The notes below the pieces were generated by a model. That model worked only from the letters and a program-made list of their open reading frames with translations, was not told the origin of the DNA and searched no databases. Shown here piece by piece: positions 1 through 7,330 of a stretch of 64,000 nucleotides of DNA (its first letter is position 1; every line of letters begins with the position of its first letter). Source of the stretch: Rhodoferax_B sp049316285 (GTDB lineage: Bacteria > Pseudomonadota > Gammaproteobacteria > Burkholderiales > Burkholderiaceae_C); NCBI RefSeq assembly GCF_049316285.1, contig NZ_JBMOXA010000018.1, positions 27,298 to 91,297 on the forward strand, in the 5' to 3' direction. The position numbers and the translations under genes were made by a program.

Positions 1-2
1 GC

Positions 3-443
3 CGCGACGACCGCGCACTCGAAATCCTGAAGGCCGCGCCACCAGACGTGATGAACCACAACCTGGAAACCGCGCCGCGCCTCTACAAAGAAGCCCGCCC
101 CGGCAGCGACTACCAGTTCAGCCTGAACCTGCTGAAAAAGTTCAAGGCCCTGCACCCCAATGTGCCAACCAAGAGCGGCATCATGGTCGGCCTGGGCGAG
201 ACCGATGAAGAAATCCTGCAAGTGATGCGCGACATGCGTGAGCACAACATCGACATGCTGACCATAGGCCAGTACCTGTCGCCCAGCAACAGCCATTTGC
301 CCGTGCGCCGCTACGTGCACCCCGACACCTTCAAGATGTTTGAAGAAGAAGCCTACAAAATGGGCTTCAGCCACGCCGCAGTAGGCGCCATGGTGCGTTC
401 CAGCTACCACGCCGACCAGCAGGCCCACGCCGCAGGGGTGTAA
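3..443 (+). CDS. lipA: Lipoyl synthase, C-terminal part (5' end outside window)
   Basis: Radical-SAM enzyme that inserts two sulfurs into protein-bound octanoyl groups to make the lipoyl cofactor of 2-oxoacid dehydrogenases; cytosolic. The reading frame is open from base 3, so only the last 146 residues are visible. They include the SGIMVGLGE segment of the radical-SAM barrel and end with the RSSY motif, whose serine is known in LipA to ligate the auxiliary iron-sulfur cluster. The CxxxCxxC cluster motif lies upstream of the window. A strong hairpin terminator follows the stop codon. Near-identity to Burkholderiales LipA makes the call very safe. Confidence 0.97.
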   Translation, partial: RDDRALEILKAAPPDVMNHNLETAPRLYKEARPGSDYQFSLNLLKKFKALHPNVPTKSGIMVGLGETDEEILQVMRDMREHNIDMLTIGQYLSPSNSHLPVRRYVHPDTFKMFEEEAYKMGFSHAAVGAMVRSSYHADQQAHAAGV

Positions 444-485
444 ACAACCTCGTACGGATAACGCCGGCCGCTACGCGCCACCGAA

Positions 486-523
486 AAGCCCCCGCCACAG
501 CATCCTGCGGCGGGGGCTTTTTT
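486..523 (+). terminator. Rho-independent terminator of lipA
   Basis: GC-rich stem: AAGCCCCCGCC (487-497) pairs with GGCGGGGGCTT (509-519), followed by a T run. It sits 45 bp after the lipA stop and ahead of the convergent ptsI end, so it probably separates the two units. Confidence 0.85.
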
Positions 524-650
524 ACGCTGGTGGATGGCACGTCCTTGCCTCTTGCCACTGACCACCACGCTACCGCGTGGCTTCAGCCGCCGCACCGTAC
601 TCGCCAGGAAATCAGGCAATGCGTCGCGCCACAGCGGTTGTCTCTAGCGC

Positions 651-2414
651 TCAGGGTCTGACGAGAGACAACACCAAGGACGGATCATCGGCGGCCAGAA
701 CTTCTTCCGACCAGGTGGTCAAGCGAACGGCGTCGGCTCGCAGCACTTCCTGCTTGACCGCAAGAATCTGCGTGGGATGCATGGAAAAGCTGCGCAGCCC
801 CAGGCCCAGCAGCAACCGGGTCATGGCGACATCACCGGCCATTTCGCCACAAACACTCACCCCCTTGCCTTGTGCGCGGCATTCCGCAATGGTGCTGGCC
901 AATAACATCAGCACCGCTGGATGCAAGGGGTCGTAAAGGTGGGCCACCGATTCGTCGGCACGGTCGATCGCCAATGTGTACTGGATCAGGTCGTTGGTAC
1001 CGATAGACAGGAAGTCAAAGTAGCGCAAGAACATCTTGACGCTGAGGGCAGCCGCTGGAATTTCTATCATGGCGCCGACCTTCAGATCGCCATAAGGGAT
1101 TCCGCGGTTGTCGAGTTCAACCCGCGCAAAGTCCAGCAGCGACAAGGTCTGGCGGATTTCGCTGCCGTGCGCCAGCATGGGGATCAACAGGTTCACGGGT
1201 CCGTGCGCTGCGGCGCGCAGGATGGCGCGCAACTGGGTGCGGAACATCGCCGGGTCGGCGAGGCTCCAGCGAATCGCGCGCAGTCCGAGTGCGGGATTCA
1301 GATGCGCGTCTTCCTTGAGCCCTTTTTCTAGCGGTTTGTCTGCGCCCACATCGACCGTGCGAATGGTCACAGGCAGCCCCTTCATGCCTTCAACGGCGCG
1401 ACGGTAGGCCTTGTATTGCTCTTCTTCGTCCGGCAGGGCCTTGCGCCCCATGAACAAAAACTCACTGCGGAACAAACCCACACCCACGGCGCCAGCTTTG
1501 ACGGCTTCGTCGGCATCTTCTGGGAGTTCAATATTGGCCAGCAGCTCAACTTTCTGGCCATCCAAGGTTGTTGCCGGAGTGTGCAGCAGACGCGTCAGGC
1601 GCTGGCGCTCCAGCTGGACCTGGCGTTGCTTGAAGCCGTACTCGGCCAGGATGATGGCCGAGGGGTCGACAATGACCACACCCGCATCGCCGTCGATGAT
1701 GACCCAGTCATCCTGGCGCACCAATTGGCTGGCGTTGCGGGCCCCCACCACCGCCGGGATATCCAGGCTGCGCGCCACGATGGCGGTGTGCGAGGTCTTA
1801 CCCCCGACGTCGGTGACAAATCCGGCAAACACACTTTGCTTGAACTGCAGCATGTCGGCTGGCGACAGATCGTGTGCGATCAGCACCAGCGGCACGTCCA
1901 CCGTATCGTCCAGAAGCAAGTCTTGCTGACGCTGTGCCTCGCGTGCCCGTGAGGGCGGCGATACCGGCGACGCCACACCCTTCATGTAGCGCAGTATGCG
2001 CTCCACCACCTGCTCAAGATCGGCCTTGCGCTCACGCAAGTACTCGTCTTCCATCTCGTCAAACTGGCGTGCGATGATTTCCAGCTGCGTGGTGAGAGCC
2101 CATTCGGCGTTGTACAGCCGGTCGGTGATCCAGTGCTTCACACCAAGCGTCAGCGTCTCATCCTCCAGCAGCATCAGATGCACATCCAGCAAGGCCGTGA
2201 GCTCGTGCGGCGCATCCTTGGGCATATCCTGCTGCAGCCGCTGGATCTCATCAACCACCGCATTACGCCCCATGCGCACGCGGTCAATCTCGGCAGCAAC
2301 CTGGTCAGACTCGATGAAATAGTGCGCAACGTCCACCCGGCTGGACGCCACCAATACCGCGCGCCCAATGGCAATGCCACGGGCGACGGGAAGGCCGTGC
2401 ACCGAAAACGTCAT
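651..2414 (-). CDS. ptsI: Phosphoenolpyruvate-protein phosphotransferase (enzyme I)
   Basis: Cytosolic first enzyme of the phosphotransferase system: takes phosphate from PEP onto a histidine and passes it to HPr. 587 aa, normal length for enzyme I. The phospho-histidine lies in GGKTSHTAI (His209) of the swivel domain, and the C-terminal PEP-binding barrel carries the catalytic Cys522 in the CGEMAGD motif. The ATG start gives the usual N-terminus with the GLPVARGIAIG stretch. It is the last gene of an operon running EIIA-Man, HPr, enzyme I on the reverse strand, 46 bp after ptsH. No PTS permease lies nearby, so the relay is probably regulatory. Confidence 0.96.
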   Translation of the reverse strand: MTFSVHGLPVARGIAIGRAVLVASSRVDVAHYFIESDQVAAEIDRVRMGRNAVVDEIQRLQQDMPKDAPHELTALLDVHLMLLEDETLTLGVKHWITDRLYNAEWALTTQLEIIARQFDEMEDEYLRERKADLEQVVERILRYMKGVASPVSPPSRAREAQRQQDLLLDDTVDVPLVLIAHDLSPADMLQFKQSVFAGFVTDVGGKTSHTAIVARSLDIPAVVGARNASQLVRQDDWVIIDGDAGVVIVDPSAIILAEYGFKQRQVQLERQRLTRLLHTPATTLDGQKVELLANIELPEDADEAVKAGAVGVGLFRSEFLFMGRKALPDEEEQYKAYRRAVEGMKGLPVTIRTVDVGADKPLEKGLKEDAHLNPALGLRAIRWSLADPAMFRTQLRAILRAAAHGPVNLLIPMLAHGSEIRQTLSLLDFARVELDNRGIPYGDLKVGAMIEIPAAALSVKMFLRYFDFLSIGTNDLIQYTLAIDRADESVAHLYDPLHPAVLMLLASTIAECRAQGKGVSVCGEMAGDVAMTRLLLGLGLRSFSMHPTQILAVKQEVLRADAVRLTTWSEEVLAADDPSLVLSLVRP

Positions 2415-2460
2415 GCGCCAAGCCCCTCAAAAGGTCGCGCGCAGTAGCGCCGCTGGGGTT

Positions 2461-2730
2461 TCATTCACCTTCGCCAAATTTGTCGGCGATCAGGGCGAGC
2501 AAAGCCTGCATGGCTTCTTGCTCCTGAGGGCCATCGGTGTCGATGGTGACTTCGGAACCAATGCCGGCGGCCAGCATCATCACACCCATGATGCTCTTGG
2601 CATTGACGCGCCGCTCACCCTTGCTCATCCAGACCTCACACGGGAAGCTGCCCGCCAACTTGGTCAACTTGGCCGAGGCGCGGGCATGCAGACCCAACTT
2701 ATTGCTGATGGTCGTAGTAGTTTGAATCAT
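2461..2730 (-). CDS. ptsH: Phosphocarrier protein HPr
   Basis: Small cytosolic phosphocarrier that receives phosphate from enzyme I. 89 aa when started at the internal ATG at 2730, which matches family length and puts the active histidine at the canonical position 15 (GLHARAS). Ser46 (NAKSIMG) is also present; this is the residue phosphorylated by HPr kinase, and hprK is encoded at 47-48 kb in this window. The start overlaps the end of the upstream EIIA gene by 32 bp, which implies translational coupling. A longer in-frame extension upstream exists but would add 22 unrelated residues. Confidence 0.96.
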   Translation of the reverse strand: MIQTTTTISNKLGLHARASAKLTKLAGSFPCEVWMSKGERRVNAKSIMGVMMLAAGIGSEVTIDTDGPQEQEAMQALLALIADKFGEGE

Positions 2731-3142
2731 TCTTTTTTCTGACTTGATTTTGCGGTGCGGTGATCGCCACCTGCATGATCCCTTGCGTGCCACCAATCAG
2801 CGCCCGCTGCACCAAGGCATCGAGTGGTTCGTGGCGGTAGGTCACGGTGCGCAGCAACATGGGCAGATTGACGCCACTGATGAGCCGGCACTTCACACCG
2901 TCGGCCAGGCGCTGCGCCACGTTGCACGGGGTTGCGCCAAATACATCGGTAAGAATCAGCGTATGCGAGGTATCCAACTGCTCCAGCACGATACGAGCCG
3001 TGGCGGTGGTCTCCTCCGGCGACACATTCGGCTGCACATCCAGCGCCACCACCCCTTGCTCGCAATCGGGAAAGACATGCAATGCACATTGCCGCAGGGC
3101 ATGGGCCAACGGCGCGTGGGCAATGATGAGGATACTATTCAT
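2699..3142 (-). CDS. PTS EIIA component of the mannose family
   Basis: EIIA domain of the mannose/fructose (EIIA-Man) family; accepts phosphate from HPr. 147 aa from the ATG at 3142. The N-terminal strand SILIIAHAPL puts the phosphorylatable histidine at residue 9, and the FGATPCN segment further on is typical of the family. It stands alone, without EIIB, EIIC or EIID genes, and heads the ptsH-ptsI operon, so a regulatory role is likely. A TTG nine bases upstream could extend it by three residues, but the ATG gives the family N-terminus. No strong ribosome-binding site is visible. Confidence 0.92.
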   Translation of the reverse strand: MNSILIIAHAPLAHALRQCALHVFPDCEQGVVALDVQPNVSPEETTATARIVLEQLDTSHTLILTDVFGATPCNVAQRLADGVKCRLISGVNLPMLLRTVTYRHEPLDALVQRALIGGTQGIMQVAITAPQNQVRKKNDSNYYDHQQ

Positions 3143-3246
3143 TGAAGGCAATTATGGGGTTTGCCAGCCGCAACCCAGGCAAAGCGTTCCGGTTTTACAT
3201 GCAAGAAACATCGACCTGCTTGGAGGAGTAAGCGGTACATCGACCC

Positions 3247-3780
3247 TCATGGTAGCCGCAAGCCATCAAAGAAAGTGTTCACCACCGTTTCGTCAGGGTG
3301 ATCAGCATAAACAACGGCGTGAAAAACATCGACGGCACCACGGTTTACATATGCAAACCACACGGCCTGGGCCGAAACGGCACGCCCGTCGGTCCGCTGG
3401 CCCTGCATGCGCAGCCGCACCGCTTGCGGCAGCCCCAGAGAACCAGGCAGTGCGAACGGGGTTTCAACCACCTCAGCCGCTCGTATGTTTGCCAACACCG
3501 CCGTGCGCCAGCCGGCTAACGCCGGACCGGCCTGCATGGGGTCGCTGAGCTGCGTATGCGAGATCGCAAATGTGGCGCCTGCGGCATCGCAGCCCAGCAT
3601 ATCCAGCGTCACCGTCTGCCCGGCCATGGGCACTTCACGGGTGGCTCGGTCTGGTTTGCAGGGCAATAGCGCACTCAGCGGACTGGCGTCGCTGCGCGAC
3701 TCACGCCAGTTCAGCGCGGGCTGACAGGCTGCCAGCGCCAACAGCAGTAGTGAAAACAAGGGCTTGAAAATGCCGTTCAT
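3247..3780 (-). CDS. Putative lipoprotein of unknown function
   Basis: 177 aa from the ATG at 3780. The N-terminus has a hydrophobic stretch ending in a lipobox (LAAC, Cys about residue 18), so the protein is probably exported and lipid-anchored. The mature part has two further cysteines (PCKPD and LGCDAAG) and ends with a segment on processing of a short beta-rich domain (FHAVVYADHP). I do not recognise a named domain. It lies 104 bp upstream of the PTS operon on the same strand and diverges from the kinase-like gene at 4019. A start further upstream (3918) would bury the signal sequence, so it was rejected. Confidence 0.7.
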   Translation of the reverse strand: MNGIFKPLFSLLLLALAACQPALNWRESRSDASPLSALLPCKPDRATREVPMAGQTVTLDMLGCDAAGATFAISHTQLSDPMQAGPALAGWRTAVLANIRAAEVVETPFALPGSLGLPQAVRLRMQGQRTDGRAVSAQAVWFAYVNRGAVDVFHAVVYADHPDETVVNTFFDGLRLP

Positions 3781-4018
3781 ACAAGCATTATCAACAGCCA
3801 AAGCGGCGATGATGGCGCGCGTTGATCCTAACGGTAGTCTTGGTGTCATCGCATCGACTATCCAGTGTTTTGGCGTCCCATTCATACGACGCCCTATACA
3901 CTGCAAATGCTGTAACACTAAGATACATTCTTGGATACTCTCACTCTACCAAGCCTCAGAATACGCGCCACTTAAGCCATTTAGACGCCCCACAGACGCC
4001 ACGGCCCCAGAACCTTCG

Positions 4019-5155
4019 ATGCCATCCGCACCTCTCATCAACGCGCTCTCGTCGCCCACAGACCAAGCCCCAACCAACAACGGCTACGCTCACCTCGATA
4101 TCGCTGGCGTCATAGGCGCGGAATTAGCCGACCCGCTGTCGCATATGCAGCAAATCGTTGCGGGCATTCTGGAGTCGGGCAAGATCTCGCGCCGACACAT
4201 CAAGCAATTGGGCTACATGATCGAGGGCGCGCGCAAAACCGCCATGCAAAGCCAGCAGTTGGCGCGCCTGGCCAACGGCCGCTTGCGGCAATCTCATGAA
4301 AAGCTGCGGCTGGACATTTTGCTGACCCAGGCCTTGGCAGAAAACCTGCCGCGTTTGCAAGCGCAAGACATCCTGCTGCAGCAGCACATTCAGCCCGTAG
4401 ACGTGATCTTCGACCCAGGCCTGTTGATGAGCCTGATCGATGCCAGCATAGACTGGATCTCGCTGCGTGGGCATCATCTGAATGTTGCGCTGAATCTGCA
4501 AAACCCACCCGAATTCAGCCTGTTGCGCTTCACCGCCAACCCGCGTGCGGAATCTGCACTCAAGCCAGAAACACCGCCCGAGTTTGAAAAACTCTCTTGG
4601 TACTTGCTGATGGAAGTCACACGCACCATGGGCGTGAAGATCACGCGCACCGTGTCGGCCACAGAAACCGTGCTCAGCCTTGAATTTCAGCGCAGCACCC
4701 CGCCGCCACTCGAAGCACTGGACCACGCCGAGACCCGTTCGCGCGTGGATTCCTGGCAAATGGGCGGCTCATCCGCCATCAATGGCACGGCACCGCTGCT
4801 GGTGACCGACGACCCCAAGCTGCGTCGCACGGTGGAAACCATCTGCCTGAACATGGGCCTGGAGTTGAACTGTGCCGCCAACTCCACACGCGCCGCACGT
4901 TACTGCGCCCAGGAGCGGCCGCCGCTGATGATTTACGACGAGCGCTGCAATGACGAAGTGCTGGAGACGCTGCAAAGCGAGCTCACCCGGCACGACCCGA
5001 ACTTTCCGTTCATTGAAATCGTCGACGAGTCAAAAACACTGATGATGTCCACCTGGATGAGCGACACCATCACCCGCGTCAACACCGAAAACCTGCGCAC
5101 CATGCTGCCACGCGCCTTGATGACCGGGCTGTCACGCAAACGTAGCCCGGTTTGA
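4019..5155 (+). CDS. Degenerate histidine-kinase-like protein with C-terminal receiver-like domain
   Basis: 378 aa from the ATG at 4019; the open frame extends upstream but that part is not protein-like. Residues 28-95 look like a dimerisation helix pair; where a kinase has the H-E-L-x-x-P-L phospho-acceptor motif this has AELADPL, so Ala34 replaces the histidine. Residues 98-225 resemble the ATP-binding fold but lack clear N and G boxes. Residues 257-365 look like a receiver domain: acidic pair in LVTDDP (264-265) and a possible phospho-acceptor Asp307 (LMIYDERC). It probably acts as a signalling scaffold rather than a kinase; family identity is inferred from motif layout only. Confidence 0.6.
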   Translation: MPSAPLINALSSPTDQAPTNNGYAHLDIAGVIGAELADPLSHMQQIVAGILESGKISRRHIKQLGYMIEGARKTAMQSQQLARLANGRLRQSHEKLRLDILLTQALAENLPRLQAQDILLQQHIQPVDVIFDPGLLMSLIDASIDWISLRGHHLNVALNLQNPPEFSLLRFTANPRAESALKPETPPEFEKLSWYLLMEVTRTMGVKITRTVSATETVLSLEFQRSTPPPLEALDHAETRSRVDSWQMGGSSAINGTAPLLVTDDPKLRRTVETICLNMGLELNCAANSTRAARYCAQERPPLMIYDERCNDEVLETLQSELTRHDPNFPFIEIVDESKTLMMSTWMSDTITRVNTENLRTMLPRALMTGLSRKRSPV

Positions 5156-5161
5156 CAACAC

Positions 5162-5179
5162 GGGGCGCCGGCTCGCCCC
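5162..5179. terminator. Short hairpin between convergent genes
   Basis: GGGGCG (5162-5167) and CGCCCC (5174-5179) form a 6-bp stem between the convergent ends at 5155 and 5210. There is no T run, so termination activity is uncertain. Confidence 0.3.
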
Positions 5180-5209
5180 ATCGCGCAGCACAGGCTGGGC
5201 TGCGGCGAC

Positions 5210-5932
5210 TCAAATGGCGCCGAACACCTTTTTGACGATGGCGCTGGCCGCACCTGCGGGGTTTTGCCGCAGCTGGCGCTCTTGTTCGCCTATGGTGAAG
5301 TACAGCCCGTCCAAAGTTTTGCCTGTCACGTACTGCTGAATATTGGCGTCTTCCTTTTTCATCAGCCCCATGCCTGAGGCCTTGCCGGCGATCTGGTTGT
5401 ATTGCTCTACTAGGCCTACTTTTTCAACCGCCTTGCTCACCACGGGCAAAAACTGCGCCGACAGCGGCGCCCGGGTTTTGGACGAGAAAAAGTCGGTGAC
5501 CGAGGTGTCGCCGCCCGTGAGTATGCCTTTGGCGTCCTGCACACTCATGTTTTTCACAGCGTTGATAAGCAGGTCTTTGGCCATGGGCACGGCGGCTTCG
5601 GCGGCGCGGTTCATGCTGGTGATGAGTTCATCCACCTTCTGGCCCTGGCCGAGTTTGCGCATCAGCTTGGCCGCGCTGTCCAGCCCGCCGGGCAAACCTA
5701 TGCGAACTTTTTCGTTGTCCAGGAATCCACCAGACTTGCCCAGCAGGTCCACAGCCACTTGCGCGCCTTGTGTCAGCGCGGTGCGCAGTCCCTGCGAGGC
5801 TTCCTGGTCGGTCAGATCGGCAATCGACAACGCCTGTGCTGGCTGCCAAACGGCCAGCAAAGGCAGGCCCAGCAGACCGGCCGTGGCCAGACTAAAATTT
5901 CGGCGGTCCCTTGAGTGGTTCGAGTGGTTCAT
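5210..5932 (-). CDS. DUF4197 family exported protein
   Basis: 240 aa from the ATG at 5932, which is preceded by a good AGGAG ribosome-binding site. The N-terminus reads as a signal sequence (RRNFSLATAGLLGLPLLAVW, cleavage near AQA-LS). The mature protein carries the DUF4197 pattern: SQGLRTALTQGAQ, a LLGKSGGFLDNEKVRIGLPGGL-type block near the start and a conserved TGKTLDGLY segment near the end. Function of the family is unknown; a periplasmic location is inferred from the leader. It diverges from the TlpA-like gene at 5947 with only 14 bp between the start codons. Confidence 0.85.
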   Translation of the reverse strand: MNHSNHSRDRRNFSLATAGLLGLPLLAVWQPAQALSIADLTDQEASQGLRTALTQGAQVAVDLLGKSGGFLDNEKVRIGLPGGLDSAAKLMRKLGQGQKVDELITSMNRAAEAAVPMAKDLLINAVKNMSVQDAKGILTGGDTSVTDFFSSKTRAPLSAQFLPVVSKAVEKVGLVEQYNQIAGKASGMGLMKKEDANIQQYVTGKTLDGLYFTIGEQERQLRQNPAGAASAIVKKVFGAI

Positions 5933-5946
5933 AAGGCGCTCCTGTA

Positions 5947-6447
5947 ATGAAAAAAACTTACGTTCCCCTGGCTGTCGCCGCGCTGCTCGCAGTGGGCGGT
6001 GCTGCCTATTATGTGAGCGCCGCAGCCGAGACCGCACCGCCTGCAAGTTACGTTTTGTTGGACGGTAGCCGCAAAACCACCCAGGACTTCAAAGGCAAGG
6101 TCACGCTGGTGAACTTCTGGGCAACCAGCTGCGTGACCTGCGTGGCCGAAATGCCGCGCATCATCGACACCTATGCCAAGTACAACAGCCGTGGCTTCGA
6201 CACCTTGGCCGTGGCCATGTCGTATGACCCCCCGGCCTACGTGGTGAACTACGCGCAAACACGCAAGTTGCCGTTCAACGTCGCCATAGACAACACAGGC
6301 GCTGCCGCCAAAGCCTGGGGCGACATCCAACTCACACCCACCACCTTCCTGGTGAACAAACGCGGCGAAATCGTCAAACGCTTTGTCGGCGAACCCGATT
6401 TTGCCGAGTTGCATCGGCTGATCGAAAAGCTGCTGGCCGAAGCGTAG
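5947..6447 (+). CDS. TlpA-like thioredoxin-fold protein
   Basis: 166 aa, one N-terminal hydrophobic segment (residues 5-25) that anchors or exports the protein, then a TlpA/ResA-type thioredoxin fold. The active site is CVTC within NFWATSCVTCVAEMP, and the cis-proline appears in LTPTTFLV. Proteins of this kind act in the periplasm as thiol reductants, for example in cytochrome c maturation; the actual partner is unknown. The start is 14 bp from the divergent DUF4197 start, so each promoter must lie inside the other gene or in this very short gap. Confidence 0.88.
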   Translation: MKKTYVPLAVAALLAVGGAAYYVSAAAETAPPASYVLLDGSRKTTQDFKGKVTLVNFWATSCVTCVAEMPRIIDTYAKYNSRGFDTLAVAMSYDPPAYVVNYAQTRKLPFNVAIDNTGAAAKAWGDIQLTPTTFLVNKRGEIVKRFVGEPDFAELHRLIEKLLAEA

Positions 6448-6468
6448 CAACTTGGCTTCATCAGCCCG

Positions 6469-6521
6469 ATAAGCCTTTTACGCTGATCTGGCAAGCGCCC
6501 GCAGCTCTCAAAATTGAGAAC
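6469..6521 (+). repeat. Palindromic intergenic repeat, copy 1
   Basis: Contains GGCAAGCGC followed by an AGCT-centred palindrome, TCTCAA-AA-TTGAGA (6506-6519). The order 'AAGCGC then CAGCT plus inverted repeat' recurs at 12014-12070, 16242-16282 and, inverted, 17482-17546. It fills the gap between convergent genes ending at 6447 and 6554. Confidence 0.45.
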
Positions 6522-6553
6522 CTAAGCGCCCGGCCCGCCCCGCCAAACGGCCC

Positions 6554-7321
6554 TCAAGCGGGTAGCGCGACACCATCAACAAACACCCGCAGCTCACCCG
6601 GCGCAAACGCCGTCCACTGCTCGTTGGTGGTCAGCGGCGTGGTCACAACGACGGCCACACGGTCGTTCGGCGTGGTCGCCTCGGCAAAGTCCACACTCAG
6701 GTCTTCATCGGCCAGATGGGCGCGTACAAACGGATGTTTGCGCTCCACGTAGTGCAGCAGCGTCGAAGCGTGCGCCCACAAGGCTTGGCCATTGGTCAGC
6801 ATGAAGTTAAAAGTGCCGTGGCGGGCGATTTGCGGCGCCAGCTCGCGTAATGTCAGCGTCAGCTCGGCCACGCTGGGCACGTCGGCATGTGATTTGGCCA
6901 GCTCCTGCATGATCCAGCAAAAGGCGCGCTCGCTGTCGGTATTGCCCACCGGACGAAAATTGCCATGCAGGCGCGGCTGGTAATCCTTGAGGTCACCGTT
7001 GTGCGCAAACACCCAATGGCGGCCCCACAACTCGCGCACAAACGGGTGGCAGTTCTCCAGGCTCACCACACCTTGCGTGGCCTTGCGGATGTGCGAGATG
7101 ACGTTGCGGCTCTTGATCGGGTAGCGGCGAATCAGCTCGGCCACCGGCGAACTGCACGCCGCCTCGTGGTCCACAAAATGGCGCACACCTTTGCCCTCGT
7201 AGAAGGCGATGCCCCAGCCGTCGGCATGGTGGTCGGTACGGCCGCCGCGTTCGGCAAAACCGGCAAAGCTGAACATCACGTCGGTTGGCGTGTTGCAGTT
7301 CATTCCAAGAAGTTGACACAT
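6554..7321 (-). CDS. Class II glutamine amidotransferase (YafJ type)
   Basis: 255 aa. The N-terminal nucleophile Cys2 (MCQLLGMN) is exposed after methionine removal, and the family motifs DGWGIAFY, SHIRKATQG and the HNG loop (FAHNGDL) of class II glutaminase domains follow in order. There is no fused synthetase domain, so this is a stand-alone glutamine hydrolase-like protein of the YafJ group; its acceptor substrate is unknown. It lies 9 bp downstream of an efflux-pump gene on the same strand and may be cotranscribed with it. Confidence 0.9.
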   Translation of the reverse strand: MCQLLGMNCNTPTDVMFSFAGFAERGGRTDHHADGWGIAFYEGKGVRHFVDHEAACSSPVAELIRRYPIKSRNVISHIRKATQGVVSLENCHPFVRELWGRHWVFAHNGDLKDYQPRLHGNFRPVGNTDSERAFCWIMQELAKSHADVPSVAELTLTLRELAPQIARHGTFNFMLTNGQALWAHASTLLHYVERKHPFVRAHLADEDLSVDFAEATTPNDRVAVVVTTPLTTNEQWTAFAPGELRVFVDGVALPA

Positions 7322-7330
7322 ACGCCGACT

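Noticed and set aside
3143..3151. Upstream TTG start for the EIIA-Man gene
   Set aside because: It adds only three residues before a start that reproduces the family N-terminus; no ribosome-binding site supports it.
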